A DNA stretch of 64,000 bases from Phallus indusiatus (lineage: Eukaryota > Basidiomycota > Agaricomycetes > Phallales > Phallaceae), in NCBI GenBank assembly GCA_027605045.1, contig JAQFWX010000017.1, forward strand, positions 124,001 through 188,000. Reading direction: 5' to 3'. The notes under the pieces are model-generated. The model was not told where the DNA came from and ran no database searches. It saw nothing but the letters and a program-made list of their open reading frames with translations. Made by a program: the position numbers and the translations under genes. Below, one piece after another: positions 12,940-24,200 of this stretch (positions are counted from its first letter, which is position 1; each line of letters starts with the position of its first letter).

Positions 12940-13460
12940 TGCTGTTAGTGAGAATGCCGTTCAATCCGTTATCGTGTAACGGAACCATCCAATTCAGCCC
13001 TTGATTTGGTAGTCACGCATCTTAAATAAAATAATATAGTTAGAGATAAAATAGACAATAGGATGACTTACAAGATGGAGACGTTTCGAAGACAAATGTT
13101 TAATCGTTACTCCCAACAGCTCGTTTGCCGTCTTTCAGAAGTTCTTCATCTGCCTCCTTTTCACTCTTGCGACCGCGTCTGCAATTTTTAGCACTAGTAT
13201 ATCACTAGCAGGGTTTGAAACAAGTATGTAGCCTTCTTTAAAGCGCAAAAAAAGCAACAGAAGAAGCAAACAACACACCATATTCACGAAACCTAGATGC
13301 GAATACTGCTTGACGGAGTCGACGATCTACGCAAAGAATCTTATGAATGGACAGAAACATCCAGAGGCCTCAATACCTTTGCCTTGCTCATTTCTTGTCG
13401 TTTGGACATCAGGTCGCCTTCTTTGACTCTTCAGATGCTACGTCTCCGCCTGCAACATCT
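12940..13460 (-). pseudogene. ISWI-type chromatin-remodelling ATPase fragment
   Basis: On the minus strand, about 13185-13074 reads GRKSEKEADEELLKDGK, then (stop) TFVFETSPS: the linker that precedes the helicase core of ISWI remodellers. A GT-AG intron (about 13072-13021) leads to MRDYQIKG at 13017, followed after a 1-nt shift by LNWMVPLHDNGLNGIL and KTLQT. This is the start of the SNF2 ATPase domain that moves nucleosomes. The stretch that should carry the ATP-binding loop (DEMGLGKT) is largely deleted: only SKT remains. A stop after SND, the frameshift after IKG and loss of everything downstream show it is dead. A possible N-terminal scrap (KRQEMSKAK) lies near 13400. Confidence 0.85.
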
Positions 13461-13499
13461 GTGATATTTTTGAAGGTGTAAGGTATTGAGCTTCATCCT

Positions 13500-14740
13500 A
13501 TAATAGAGCGTCCATAAGTGATATAAGGCCGTATTATACACACGAGAGAATCAATGAACATGCGTACAACATATCTGTCTAGCAATGCCCTTATTGTTCA
13601 GGAATCATATAGCTCAACTTGCTCTCCTCATTAATTGTCAGTACTATCGGTATCTGAAATAATTCATGAGAGTTACATTTGAACTTTGATACAGAAATGC
13701 TCCATACGGTCATTTTGATTGATGGTTAACCGTTAAACGTCGGCGTAGCAAACATAGAAATGGGCAGGAGGAAACCAGTATCTCCAGTTGTCACAAATCC
13801 GTGACTTCGCCAGGTGCCTTCGTATCTCGATATATTCAGCCCCATTCTTCCTTCCCTTCGTTTAGCAATATTCGCATTAATATTGACGACCTGTAGTATA
13901 TGTCTCATCAGTACCTTATGTTCTTTATTATATTTCCGTGACATTACATTCGCAGGCGATAACATTGCTATTAGCTTCAGAGGAGAACCTGGAGTCACGA
14001 AGTCATACGCGAATTCAGAAGAATGATCCATACCTATTCTCGCATGCATCCTGATGAGTTTGAACAAACAAGCAGGATGAGAATAACGTAGATGTGACAA
14101 ATTTATTAATAGTCCAAGCTGTAAATGGAAGATTAGTAAAAGTCGTAGGTATATTGATGAGATATTGACAAGAAAATGAGGGAATGCCGCTGTGGACTCG
14201 GAGGCAAGCGTTTTTGTGGTAGGTTACTAGTTAGTGGTGGGGTAACTGAGACTGTAACTTGCAGAAGCCAGATAATACGAAGGTGGACCAAATAATGAGA
14301 TAACGAGAGGTCAGTGTTACCTCAACTGAGAGGAGAAAGGACTCTAATACATACATAACCACAGAGTGTCGACTACAAGTGATAACAGTAAATCCGACTT
14401 CAGAAATTCGGCAGGGTATTTCTTCTGACCCATCTTTTCACTAAGCAATATGTGCATTCTGAAGTATTCCGACTCTGGAGGTAATGTATAAAACACCATC
14501 ACTTGTCTTCCGCATCTTTCCTTTCCCTTTTCAGTAATCACCAACAGCCTCTCTTTTTAGTCACTTTTTCGAGTACCCTTTTATTTTGCCTTATCCTTAA
14601 TTCTGAGCGTATCTAATCTTGGTTTAACGGTGTGACAAAGATCGCTCTGCTTCAGACCAATCCAGATCGGTTCATTTTTAGCCTGCCGAATAGCCACGAT
14701 CGACTTCAAGTTAAACCCGCCTTTAGGTGTCTTTAAGGCT
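13500..14740. other. no gene assigned
   Basis: Minus-strand frames at 14100-13726 and 14544-14344 are open. The second has a hydrophobic end (DLLLSLVVDTLW) that could be a membrane helix. No family match and no splice model. Confidence 0.35.
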
Positions 14741-14749
14741 ATCTTTTGA

Positions 14750-15900
14750 AGAATTTTGAACGGCGCTGTTAGTGTGCGGTTACCCTTGGCTTTGATGGAA
14801 TCGTTTCATCTAACTAACTTTGAGCGGTACAGCGTATTTTCTTGTTATGTCACGAGTCTGCGTCTTCACTGCGTTGAATAAGGACGGTAAATACGAGCTA
14901 GGCGCTTATTTTCTCACCACTTTGGTATCACGGCATCACTATGATTCAGAGCCATCGGGTTCTGAACGGCGTTGAAAATATTATCTCAAAAGCTGAGCTG
15001 GCTCGTGTATGCGCAAGCTGCTAATAAATTTTTTTGCAGCGTATATGTTGAATCGACTTTTACATCCTCGAGTTTCAGACGGTAGACCACAGAATTCACA
15101 ACATTCACACGGCAGTGAACAGAAGGAATAAACCAACGCACCTGTCAGCCACATACGCTGTCAGCTAGCTGAGACGATAGCATCCATCACTTGTAGGTAT
15201 CCAACATCATGCAATAACGAGCGCGTCACGAAAGGCGAAGGCGAGACGAGACGGGCACCTGAAAAATGGATGGGCTAAAGGGAAAGAGGAATGGATGAGC
15301 TAAAGGAAGAGGGAGTGATGAAGGGGATAAAAAGACAATAAAGGCTTTATAATCAATGACCATACTAAACCCTCTAGGAATCAACGAAAAGTTAACTCAT
15401 AAATATTACTAAGAATCAGGGACCCGGTCTTCGGATTCGGAACGGTCACTACTGCCCGATGTTCTTTTTCTGATAGTGTCGGAATTAGTATGCTGTATGC
15501 TTTTGGTTGTGCGCGATAAGCCTGAACCCATATACACACAGATGTTAAATTTGAAGGTTTCTTTTTAGACACGACAATTACTGGATCTGCATCATACTGC
15601 TCTGAGTACAAGATTGCAGAACCGCAAGGTAAAAACTCATACAGAAGATTCAAGGTATAGACACAGTTACCCGGTGTCACCGCAAAGCCATCCACCATCA
15701 CTCGTTTATGGATGTCACTACTATCACAATAAATTGCGATTCACTAATCCTGCCAGGCTATATACACTACCATAATGACGTCTTCCATTCCTTTAATACT
15801 ATTTCGCTATTCAGGCTGACTATGTCTTCCCGTATATGAATTTGTGGCAAGGGTGCCTTTATTCAAATTCCTTCCTGTTCACGTGCCACGCAGATGCATA
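14750..15900 (-). repeat. dispersed repeat A (about 1.15 kb), inverted relative to copy B
   Basis: Read on the minus strand, this is colinear with 38,208-39,465 on the plus strand. Shared blocks include ATGCATCT.CGTGG, GCACAAATTCA(T)A...GGAAGAC, AATAGCGAAAT..TATT.AAGGAATGGAAG, TATGGTAGTGTATAT.G, ACGAGTGATG.T..A...GATGGCTTT, CAGGTGCCCGTCTCGT, TGTTGCATGATGTTGGATAC-like sequence, and at the far end TTTGAG.GG.ACAGCGTATTTTC and AATTTTGAA.GGCGCTG. Divergence is high, so both copies are old. No terminal inverted repeats were identified at the estimated ends. It could be a non-autonomous transposon or an old segmental duplicate. Confidence 0.75.
15381..15701 (-). CDS. 106-codon frame inside repeat A, unknown
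   Basis: The frame starts MMVDGFAVTPGN and has a conserved-looking tail around AYRAQPKAYSILI and SLILSNI. In repeat B the corresponding sequence reads KIDGFMVTPDH-stop and later AYRAQPEAYNILI and SLILSNI, but with stops between. Similar protein-level wording in both copies hints that this stretch once coded. No family is recognised. It may be a residual exon rather than a complete gene. Confidence 0.35.
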   Translation of the reverse strand: MMVDGFAVTPGNCVYTLNLLYEFLPCGSAILYSEQYDADPVIVVSKKKPSNLTSVCIWVQAYRAQPKAYSILIPTLSEKEHRAVVTVPNPKTGSLILSNIYELTFR

Positions 15901-16485
15901 TACAGCGGAAGTTACCATAAAATGAATGAAATTGTGCTGTGAACTTTCACATTGTTGTATTAGAACGAACACAACTCTAGTCGTTTATTTTTGTATTAGG
16001 CTTGAGATCATCAAATGGATAAAGTTCTTGAACGGGTCTTGACTCTTAGGGGAGTAGTACATTCTTTTCTAAGCACTGCTATTTTCCATGTTTTGAACGC
16101 TTGTGTTTAACCTGACCCCTTGCATCAACATTCAATGAGAAAGCTGGAAACCTGTAACTAGGATAAATCTGGATGGATCATCCCCTTGAAAAATCCGGTT
16201 CTTAGGGAAGTATCACCGAAAGAAACCATCGTCGCCATTCGGGTGTCTCTGCCAGTCCACTGAAGATGATTGTGCTTGCCGTCATATTTCCTGGTGCCTG
16301 GGATCCTTGAACTATTATACCTCGTCTATTGACGTACAAATTGTTATTGTCTTGGCGATCAGAAGTGCCGCCCATTCCGCAAACGAGTGATGATTCTTAG
16401 GGATTCAACGTAACCGTTATGAAGATTTGACCTTTCTGCTTGGATGGAAAGTCAATCGAGGAAGTCAAAACGAAAAGCATTGTTA

Positions 16486-16959
16486 TTCTAGCCTCGTTAG
16501 CCGCTTGGTCGCTGCTTGAGGCTTGAGGGAGACCCTGTGAGAGGGGTCGGAGCCTACGCGGGCTCGGTGTATGAAGGGAGGTGACCGGGCTCCTCCTGGG
16601 ACTCTCCGTCTGCTCCATGCACTTGCGGGGTGAAACTCTACTCAATTTGTGACAACTGCTGTATCTACATGCAATCTGAATGATATGTAATGTGCTCCGA
16701 AACAAGATAGGCGTTGAAAGAACGAGAAACAAATCCACAAGACAATGAAAGGAGAGAGAAATACATAGCGGGGATGGGCCAGATGGCACCTGACAAGTAT
16801 CAGGACAGGAGGGTGGGAAAGGAAAAATAGCAATAGCGAAAGATCGAACGGGACGCTGGAGACGTCCGTGCCCTGTCGTGTCAGAGGAGAGAGGACGAAA
16901 CGGTGGCAGCGACAGCGCTCACTTGCTCAGCTGGGCTTTGGAGCCGGCCGGCACCTCGC
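16486..16959 (-). repeat. dispersed repeat, copy 1 (about 475 bp; partner 54,662-55,147)
   Basis: The reverse complement matches 54,662-55,147 closely, from AGGTGCCGGCCGGCTCCA to AGCGACCAAGCG.CT.ACGAGGCT. It includes GACGTCTCCAGCGTCCCG and GCATGTAGATACAGCAGTT. Both copies are more alike than copies A and B above, so insertion is more recent. No long conserved ORF and no convincing pol III boxes. It could be a solo LTR or MITE-like element. Confidence 0.75.
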
Positions 16960-17364
16960 TCATGGACAGTGTTGGTATGTTCGCTTAGGCTTTTCATACA
17001 GTTCTTTCTGAGCCAGGCCTACTACTACTATCAGTCTACCACACACAAACGCCATTCACGACCATCTACATTCCCAGATCCGTCTTGAAGACGACCACCG
17101 ACTTAGAGTCTCCACTCCCACGTCGTCTAGATGGTTGTTGTTGTGAAGAATTGCCGTATCGTGGGTCAATCCTATGGGGAGAGGTGTAAACAAAAACGGC
17201 AACGACCTTAAGTCTCTTCCAGCTCTAGTTTTTGATAACAACCCAATGAACCACCAGACACAGTGCTTGATGTATAAGGGTATAGACATAACATCCAGTC
17301 GAACCAGTCACGACATGTTTCAATTTGCGTTTGTACAACGAATCCACATTTTGTTGGAAGGAAG

Positions 17365-17425
17365 AGAGGGAGACACAAGATGGAGCACAAGATGGTTCAC
17401 AAGATGGGGCACATGATGGTGGAGA
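17365..17425 (+). repeat. 12-bp tandem units (CACAAGATGGNN)
   Basis: Four imperfect units follow one another (ACACAAGATGGA, GCACAAGATGGT, TCACAAGATGGG, GCACATGATGGT). They lie directly inside the terminal repeat at 17,421-17,494. The copy at 51.5 kb has a comparable CACGATACA-type tandem stretch at the same place, so the tandem units are part of the element. Confidence 0.6.
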
Positions 17426-17494
17426 CGAAGAGCTCAAGTCTATTATGTAATGTCTAGTGTACTATATAGAGTCCGACGCTACAAAACCCAACAC
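17421..17494 (-). repeat. transposon-terminus-like repeat, copy 1 of 3
   Basis: On the minus strand it starts TGTGTTGGGTTTT and contains ACATTACATAATAGACTTGAGCT. Copies are at 20,812-20,892 (minus) and 51,450-51,530 (plus). All three lose similarity at the TGTTGG end, as expected of an element boundary such as an LTR start. Confidence 0.65.
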
Positions 17495-18949
17495 ATTTCT
17501 CAAATTTTCGATCTGATTTGAGAGAAATATGACAGAGATATAGGAGATGCCAATAGACGAACGGTTCGATGAGTTAAGTGCCGCATTCGATGCGGTTCGT
17601 GCGTGAACCAAATACATATCAGACAGAGGACGCGTTCCAAACATCTATATTCAGTATATTTAAAACACTAAAAACAATGACTGAGAAGACGAAGTGAAGA
17701 AACAAACCTGCTCCATTCTTACACCCCTTTTAATACGCCTAACACGCTCTTCAGAATCAAGATCATCATTTTTTCTATTAATCGCTTCATATCCAGGAAA
17801 CGCTGCATCAGAACTACTCCTTCTCCTCATCCAAAGCGGCTTTTTATTATGGGTTTGAGCCGATACGCCTTCGCCAAGTGGTGCAAATCGCCATCTTTTG
17901 AAGCATAAGATTCATCGAAGACCAATTCAACAAGCAGAGAATCGCCCAAAAACCGATGTGATTATCCATTTTCTTACGCTTTTCTTGCTCGAAGGTCATG
18001 GTAGAACCCTACTGAGATTCTCGAACATCATACGAATAAGGGTGAAGAAATTCGTCCGGAGATATCGAAGTCGTTTGAATACCTAATAGAGAAGTAATCG
18101 ATGGTGCATGATGAATGGTTAGGTTCTGTTCGAGAGATGGTGATGAGGATGAGGATGATACTTCCAGCGATGTCATAGGCTCCGACTTCAATGTCATAGA
18201 CGGCAGAACCATGACATACAAAGAAGATGGAGAAATAGGAGAGTAGGGCGTAGTCGAGTTCGGTTGTATGTCGACCACATTCTTCTCCCGGCGTTGAAGA
18301 GCCCCGTCCGATTTACAACTCTACTGACAGGATTCTCGACAGCATCATCATTTACATACATAAAACTTTCCGGAGAATCAAAGCGTGTAATAACCTGCGG
18401 GCGACACTGCTTAATCTCCCCATCTTGCTGTTCCCGCCGTGATAGAACGAAAGTAGCTGATCCAACAGGGACACGAGCTGTTCTATCTCTGCTTTTTTTT
18501 TTCGATTTTGGACTTGAGGTAGCAGTTTCAGAAGGAAGAACTATACATAAACTGTTAATATACCGGATCCGCCACGTGAAAAAGAAGGCTGTGAAGCGCA
18601 CCAAAAGGCGGAAAGCCAACTGTTGTTGTTGTATCAAGATGCGACAAAGTAATCTACCTGATCCACCGGATTTGAGATCTGAAATGATGAAAACAAAGGT
18701 CAAATACCACGAAGATGAAATAAAAAAAAGACTAACAAGAGGAGGAAGAGTATGATACTTCGTGGAATTCAGAGGTGCCAACGGAGCTTTGTTATTGCTG
18801 TTAAGGCGTGACCTTAGATCAGTACTATGATGTCCCTGGGCGGTCTTTTCCTTGTCTGTGTTAATCAACTTGGGAGAATAGAATTCCAACTGGATTGATT
18901 TTTCTTTCGTTTTACTTGTGATATCGATGCGCAAAAAGACAGAGCCCAT
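17462..18949 (-). pseudogene. degraded multi-exon gene of unknown function
   Basis: The minus strand shows several coding-like exons. One frame from ATG 18949 (MGSVFLRIDITSKTK..) is followed by a 21-bp exon flanked by ATTTCAG and a GTAGAT donor (near 18670). A Ser-rich exon has DSPESFMYVNDDAVENP and VVNRTGLFNAG. The continuation VDIQPNSTTPYSPIS is in another frame. Further down come SEERVRRIKRGVRMEQ, an intron, and MFGTRPLSDMYL. The last motif (basic residues, then MEQ.FG) recalls Ser-rich regulatory proteins of basidiomycetes that I cannot name. The frame change near 18280 and lack of an intact path suggest decay, though undetected introns are possible. Confidence 0.45.
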
Positions 18950-18959
18950 GTTTTGCGAC

Positions 18960-19670
18960 GCCGTTGATTCTGACTGTCATTCACGGGCGCGTTTGGATCT
19001 GTGATCGAGCATTAGTTCTAAATTTTGAATATAATAATAAAAATTATTCACTTAAAGGATTGTACTTAGAATAATTTTAGCCAATCCCTAGTCGAGGAGG
19101 AGAGGTTGTTTAGGGTAGTACAGGCAACGTGACGATGAAAGTGAAGAAACAACCGGCAAGCGCGAATTTAACAACTTCTTGACATTCCTTTCATTGTTTG
19201 ACAATTTCCATCACGTAAATTCTAACGTCCTTCCTATTGCCATCTGCACTATCTGCCCAGTCTTCTCCACAGAGGGAGAAAGCGACGTAGTGGACGGTGC
19301 AGGTGAGGTAAACCGTAAGAGCAAGATCCAATGGCCGTCGTCGGCTAAGACATAACTGTTCAGAAGAAGAAGAAAGAAATTCTTTCTTCTTTCCAGCCTG
19401 TTTTGTATGAATCAGAATCTTGATTCGCCCTCGTGGTCATCGCTCCATTCAACTTCATTATTCATAGTAACGTTGATGACAAAGGAACGATATCGAAGAA
19501 GATGATGGCCAAAGGATGCTATTAAATGGTCTTCGTAATCTTCTGAGATGTTTTAATTTGGACGGTTTAGCTGACGCAGTAGTTGTCGTTGATGGTGAGG
19601 ATGATGCGTCGGAGAGTGTAAGTGAGATATACCGCATATGTTTCTATTCGCGTCGTGTCATGAAATTTTG
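18960..19670. other. no gene assigned
   Basis: Minus-strand Ser-rich frames occur near 19.5-19.6 kb, next to the PRP3 relic, but they do not extend its recognisable similarity. Confidence 0.35.
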
Positions 19671-19679
19671 ACTTTCTTA

Positions 19680-20590
19680 TTCTGCAACGAGGCTCAAACC
19701 GGAGTTGAAGACACAGAGACCGGACAAGTTCATCTGTTCTGCGTTCTTGCGGACTTTGAATCGATGAGATGGGTCCTAAAGAACTTTAATCCTAAAAACT
19801 AAAAAAAAAAGAGCTGAGGAATAAATAATAAATAAACACACCTGAATACAAGACCTAAAAGTTACGCCCTTCCTTCAGTTTTCGTTTTCAGTCTTTTCTC
19901 GGCGATGTTCGTCAGTAAGTTTACGCTCAGCGTTCATCTTGTCATGCTGATGCTTTCTCATGGCAACCTCTCTGCGAACACGAGCTTCCACCTTTGTCGG
20001 GTTTTGTACCGCATCGCTGGTGAGAACCATCATTGGTAAGGTGAACTACATCGCGAATTCCTTATATTGCAAGCGGATAAACCTTTCGCGGGATCGTCGT
20101 ATTTACTTCAGGAAGGAGAGCAGTGTTCTACCACTCAATCTCGGGAGGTGTACCGCTTTGACTCTTCCAATTTAGCCTGCAGAGGTATATGATCAGATTC
20201 ATTGAAGAACGACTGAAGGAAAGAACAGACCTCCTGTCTGGAGCTGTCTCCGAGGGCGACGTATTTCCGACAGAATCTTATCGACCTTCCCATACGCTCT
20301 TTGGGTACCATCAAATACACTTTTTTTGACGCTTGTAGAAGCCAAATCATTTGAGTATGAGTTCGCTTTCGCTTCAATGGGTGCGGCCGGCTGGAGCAGA
20401 AGGCGGAAGTGTTGGCGCATTTCGAGCATTCGCTTTGGTGGATGCAAACTTTGGCTGCATTGGTTTATAACGATCCTTTTTAGATTGTGAGGAAGGAGAC
20501 GCGGTATCCGATAATAAGGGATGAGCTGCCATAAGCAATCCAACACCCTGTGGACCAGAACCAGCCCCCGGCTTGGTAATTCTTCAAAGT
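19680..20590 (-). pseudogene. PRP3 (U4/U6 snRNP splicing factor) pseudogene
   Basis: Minus-strand fragments follow the order of Prp3, which holds the U4/U6 duplex in the tri-snRNP. These are MAAHPLLSDT..SQSKKDRYKPMQPKFAS (about 20,555-20,440); NSYSNDLASTSV..FDGTQ; KERMGRSIRFCRKYVALG (about 20,300); PPEIEW-stop-NTALLPE (about 20,125); SDAVQNPTKVEARVRREVA, then NAERKLTDEHRREK (about 20,030-19,890); and DPSHRFKVRKNAEQMNLSGLCVFN (about 19,770-19,700). Changes of frame occur after the first and third blocks, a Trp codon has become TAG, and sequence is missing between blocks and at the C-terminus. The catalytic host copy must lie elsewhere. Confidence 0.87.
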
Positions 20591-20811
20591 AGTTGTCGTA
20601 AGAACAAGTGTGAAGTACGAGAAGTCGACCCAGGAGGTTACCAAATACGGGTTATCTTTTCCGCCACTTGAGTTAAAATGATTTAACTTCTGCTACTCTT
20701 CGGACCCAATCGTCAGACATGACAGGAGGAATAGTTAGTCCCACTCAAGATACAGGCAACGAGGGTAGGGATGGTGTTGAAGCCGCAGCACCTCTTGGTG
20801 CATTTATCAAA

Positions 20812-20892
20812 ATGGGTGGAAGACAAAAGCTCGAGTCTATTATGTAATCTATTGAATACATCATATAGTCCGAACTAGTAAAATCCAACACA
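20812..20892 (-). repeat. transposon-terminus-like repeat, copy 2 of 3
   Basis: The reverse complement (TGTGTTGGATTTTACTAGTT...) is nearly the same as 51,450-51,530, including TATATGATGTATTCA.TAGATTACATAATAGACT and GCTTTTGTC.TCCACCCATTTTG. Similarity stops at both sides, so only one element end is present. Confidence 0.7.
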
Positions 20893-21209
20893 ATTCCTAT
20901 CGGAGGTTCAACCAAAGGCACAACAAACACTGGCTTGTGGGGATTACGGGATTTGTATTATTATATTATTTGTGGATATGGCATGAGATTTAGCGCCAAA
21001 CAATTGACAACAGCGCGAGCTGTCCTTAATTTTAAACGAAAGCTGAAAGAAATAAAACATGCGAAAGTATATCTTCAGCTATTCCCGGACGTCCTCGTCT
21101 GTGTCAAGGTATTTGGACACTACGAACAAGGTTTATTGTTATTTCCCTAGGGAAATGAAACAAGTATTAAATGCAAAGGCGCGTTTGAATTCTGGGCTAC
21201 AAGAGTTGC

Positions 21210-24200
21210 TACTGGTTGTATGATTTTCGAAATTGGCTCACTGCCGGGAACAGCTCCAATTCGTAAAAAGCGAAGTACCCTTCCATAAAGGGCCTTCGTC
21301 TTGCCCTTTTATTCTTAGTCAATCTCGAGTTGAGAGTTGAAAACGTTCCAAAGCTTCAAAACATCGTCTTGGTCCCCACGAATATTGAACAGCGCCAGTT
21401 ATAGCGCCGTCGCTTGCCATCTCTTCTATGTAGGCCTCAAGCTTCCGCACGTTTTCACGCATGACTTCCGAATAAACTACATCCCCACTATGAGCATCTT
21501 CCGATTTTGGAGCTATTGGGAAATTGCTTAGTATCTTTTTTTGTATATTCGACAAAAAGCAAAAAATACCATCTTTGTAGCATCGAGGCTGACCCAAGGC
21601 TTCGGTGCATTTGCTGATGAGTTGCTGACCGAACTCTTTGGTCAATCTGAAAATCTCACCACGGTTGGGATCGCACGCATCAATGTGGCGTCGCATGTAC
21701 TCCAAAAAGACCGAATTGGCACGATTCATGATGGATATGCATCGAGCAATAATGTCCTAATCGACAGTTGCTAAACGACTGTGAATGATGTCGTACCACA
21801 TCAGCAAAGCGTCCTGACGAACTTATTTGCATGAGGAATTGAAATGACGGCCTTAGAGGCTGCAATATCGGTTGAACGCCATCAACATATATGTCGCCAT
21901 GCTCTCGAGTTATGCTATCCAAGTTTGAAGCTCCAAAACGTTCGTCTTCGTTTGATCGTGCGATCTCTCAGCGGCGGAACGAGAATCCTTTTAAGATATC
22001 GCATGTAAAATTCGATTTGTTGTGCTGCAAGTTATGTTGCTCGCCACGGAACTTGAAGGACTCTTCGCCGTTCATCACAGCCCTCGAACCTCCACTCGCA
22101 CTCCCGCCGCTAGGTCTAGTAGAGAGAGAAATGCCACTGAACTGAGCGTAAGCACGAGTCATCGAGTCTAACCAGGCCTTTGCCTCTTGCTCGGAGCCGA
22201 AACTTTTTGCTGGCTTTAATGAACAGTAGAAGACCATAAGATCTCATCGGACCTAGACCTCATGTTTGGACAAATGGCTCTTGATAGACGAGATGATGAA
22301 ACCACCCGGCATTTTCGCGCCAACCATATACATAAGCCCGAACGTGTGCTTTCCAAAGGTACCCAAATAACCAGCGTTTAAAGACGATCCCAGTTCCTCA
22401 AGAGGCATCTCTTCACCTTTCTCGGGAGCACCGGAGCAGATGCGAATTGAGCTGCAAATCGCCCAGAATCTCGTTTTGTGAAGTGAATTTTTCACCAAAA
22501 AAGTCTTTGGTACTTTTCGACATCTCTTTCATATTTTCTTTGAGCTTTTTCGCAATGAAAAACCGAAATGTGTCGCTTGCCTCGAGGGGTTCGTCGGTAA
22601 TAACGACGGCGGCCGCCTGGGTCGATACATTGGTTGGAGCCATGGACACAGGTACAGGTCCCGGGACGGGAGCGGAGGTGTTTTCATACAAGTCTGTCAC
22701 GCCTTTAACAGCTTCAGGTTCATATTCGTACTGATAATATATGCCTTTCGTATTCTTGGCGTGACAGTAGATTACGCGAGTTCGACCCAATGCATCGTCA
22801 GCAGCCTTGTACTTCGCTTTCTATGTACGAGTGGCCATACCAGTCAAGGTGTCAAATTTGGATCAGGTCCCAATTCGATGAGTATTTCGGTTTGGAATTC
22901 CGTGAAAAAATGATCTAATGTTTCAATCCATGGGACAGCAGATGCAAATTGATATCAGAGCAGTTCAACAAGAATGATATAAGCCAGCTCTTGACGTTGC
23001 TACCTCAAGTATTCCGGTCCCAATGGCGAAAGACCGGGATGATATCTGATCATAGACCCGTTAAGCATATTCACAAGAGACTTTGAAGGGCAGTGAGATT
23101 GACGATATATCTGCCAACGAGGGTATCCGGACCTAGCTGCGATGGATTGACTTTCTTTGATAGATCTAAAACAGACGAAAACACAGCCAATTTAGATGGC
23201 GTATGAAAGAAAGAAGATAGAAGTACAAGCTCTGAAAGGTATAACACCGGCCCAAAGATATCTTGATGTGGAGATAGTGACATATCCTCGCTCTAGATGA
23301 ATGTACTCTTCGGCCTTCTGCTGTTCGGAAGCATGACAAAGACATTCATCAGCAATTTCTGCAAGCATCCCCCGAACCTTCTCAACTGATAATTTCTCGG
23401 TGAGCAAGGTATATTTAGGTCGTTGCTAGCGTGGACTACGACGTACCTTAGCAATGACAACTTAAATTTCGAGTTTCAAGCAAGTCAAAACATTTGTCAA
23501 ACATTGCAACCAATTCGCCCTCGCAAACGTATTGTTGACCCTAAATCGATCACATAAACAAGAGCATTTGGAGGCATTGGAAAGAGAAACATACTTCGAC
23601 GTTGATATTGACGACTTCCAAGAAAATATTGCATTTAGTGGAGATACAATCAGGAACTTTACGGAGCGCCGCATCATTGAAAGTTCAGGAGACTCGACTC
23701 GGATTAACAGCGCACATGACATAGTTGGCGCGGTTCCGAGAATCACTCGCGACACCTCATTGCACAGTGATACCACGATAGAATATGACATGCACTAGCG
23801 ATGAGATTGGCAAAACGCCTGCTATAGAAGCCAGAGCTGAATATTCCCCAAGCGAATACTCAGCGAACGCACAGCTTGGGGGCACCAAACCGCGAGACCT
23901 GATGCTTTGAAGGCGGCTTTCTCGGTGGCGACTAGAGCAATTTGAGAGTTGCGAAGAGCAAACCACTAGGGCGGGAGAATGTGCGAATGTCAATGTGGCG
24001 AATAAGGAAACTTGAGTTTTCACGTTCTACAGCCTGAGGCGGGAGCGACCTCGATGACTGGTTTTCCATTGCGGAAGACGGCTCCTTTCACGTTCACCTT
24101 GCGTTCACCACCTTACTGCTATAGATATTCGTAACAGCGACTATACGGAATATAGATTGGCAGACATCTCCATTTTGCAATAAACGGGCCCCAGGAACAA

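Noticed and set aside
16486..16959. tRNA-derived SINE
   Set aside because: The GGCTCCGAAGCCCC string in one copy resembles a B box, but it is not conserved in the other copy and no A box is convincing.
18194..18949. 251-codon minus-strand frame read as a single exon
   Set aside because: It contains clear internal GT-AG introns (near 18,680 and 18,550), and the middle translates to hydrophobic intron-like sequence. Treated as parts of a multi-exon relic.
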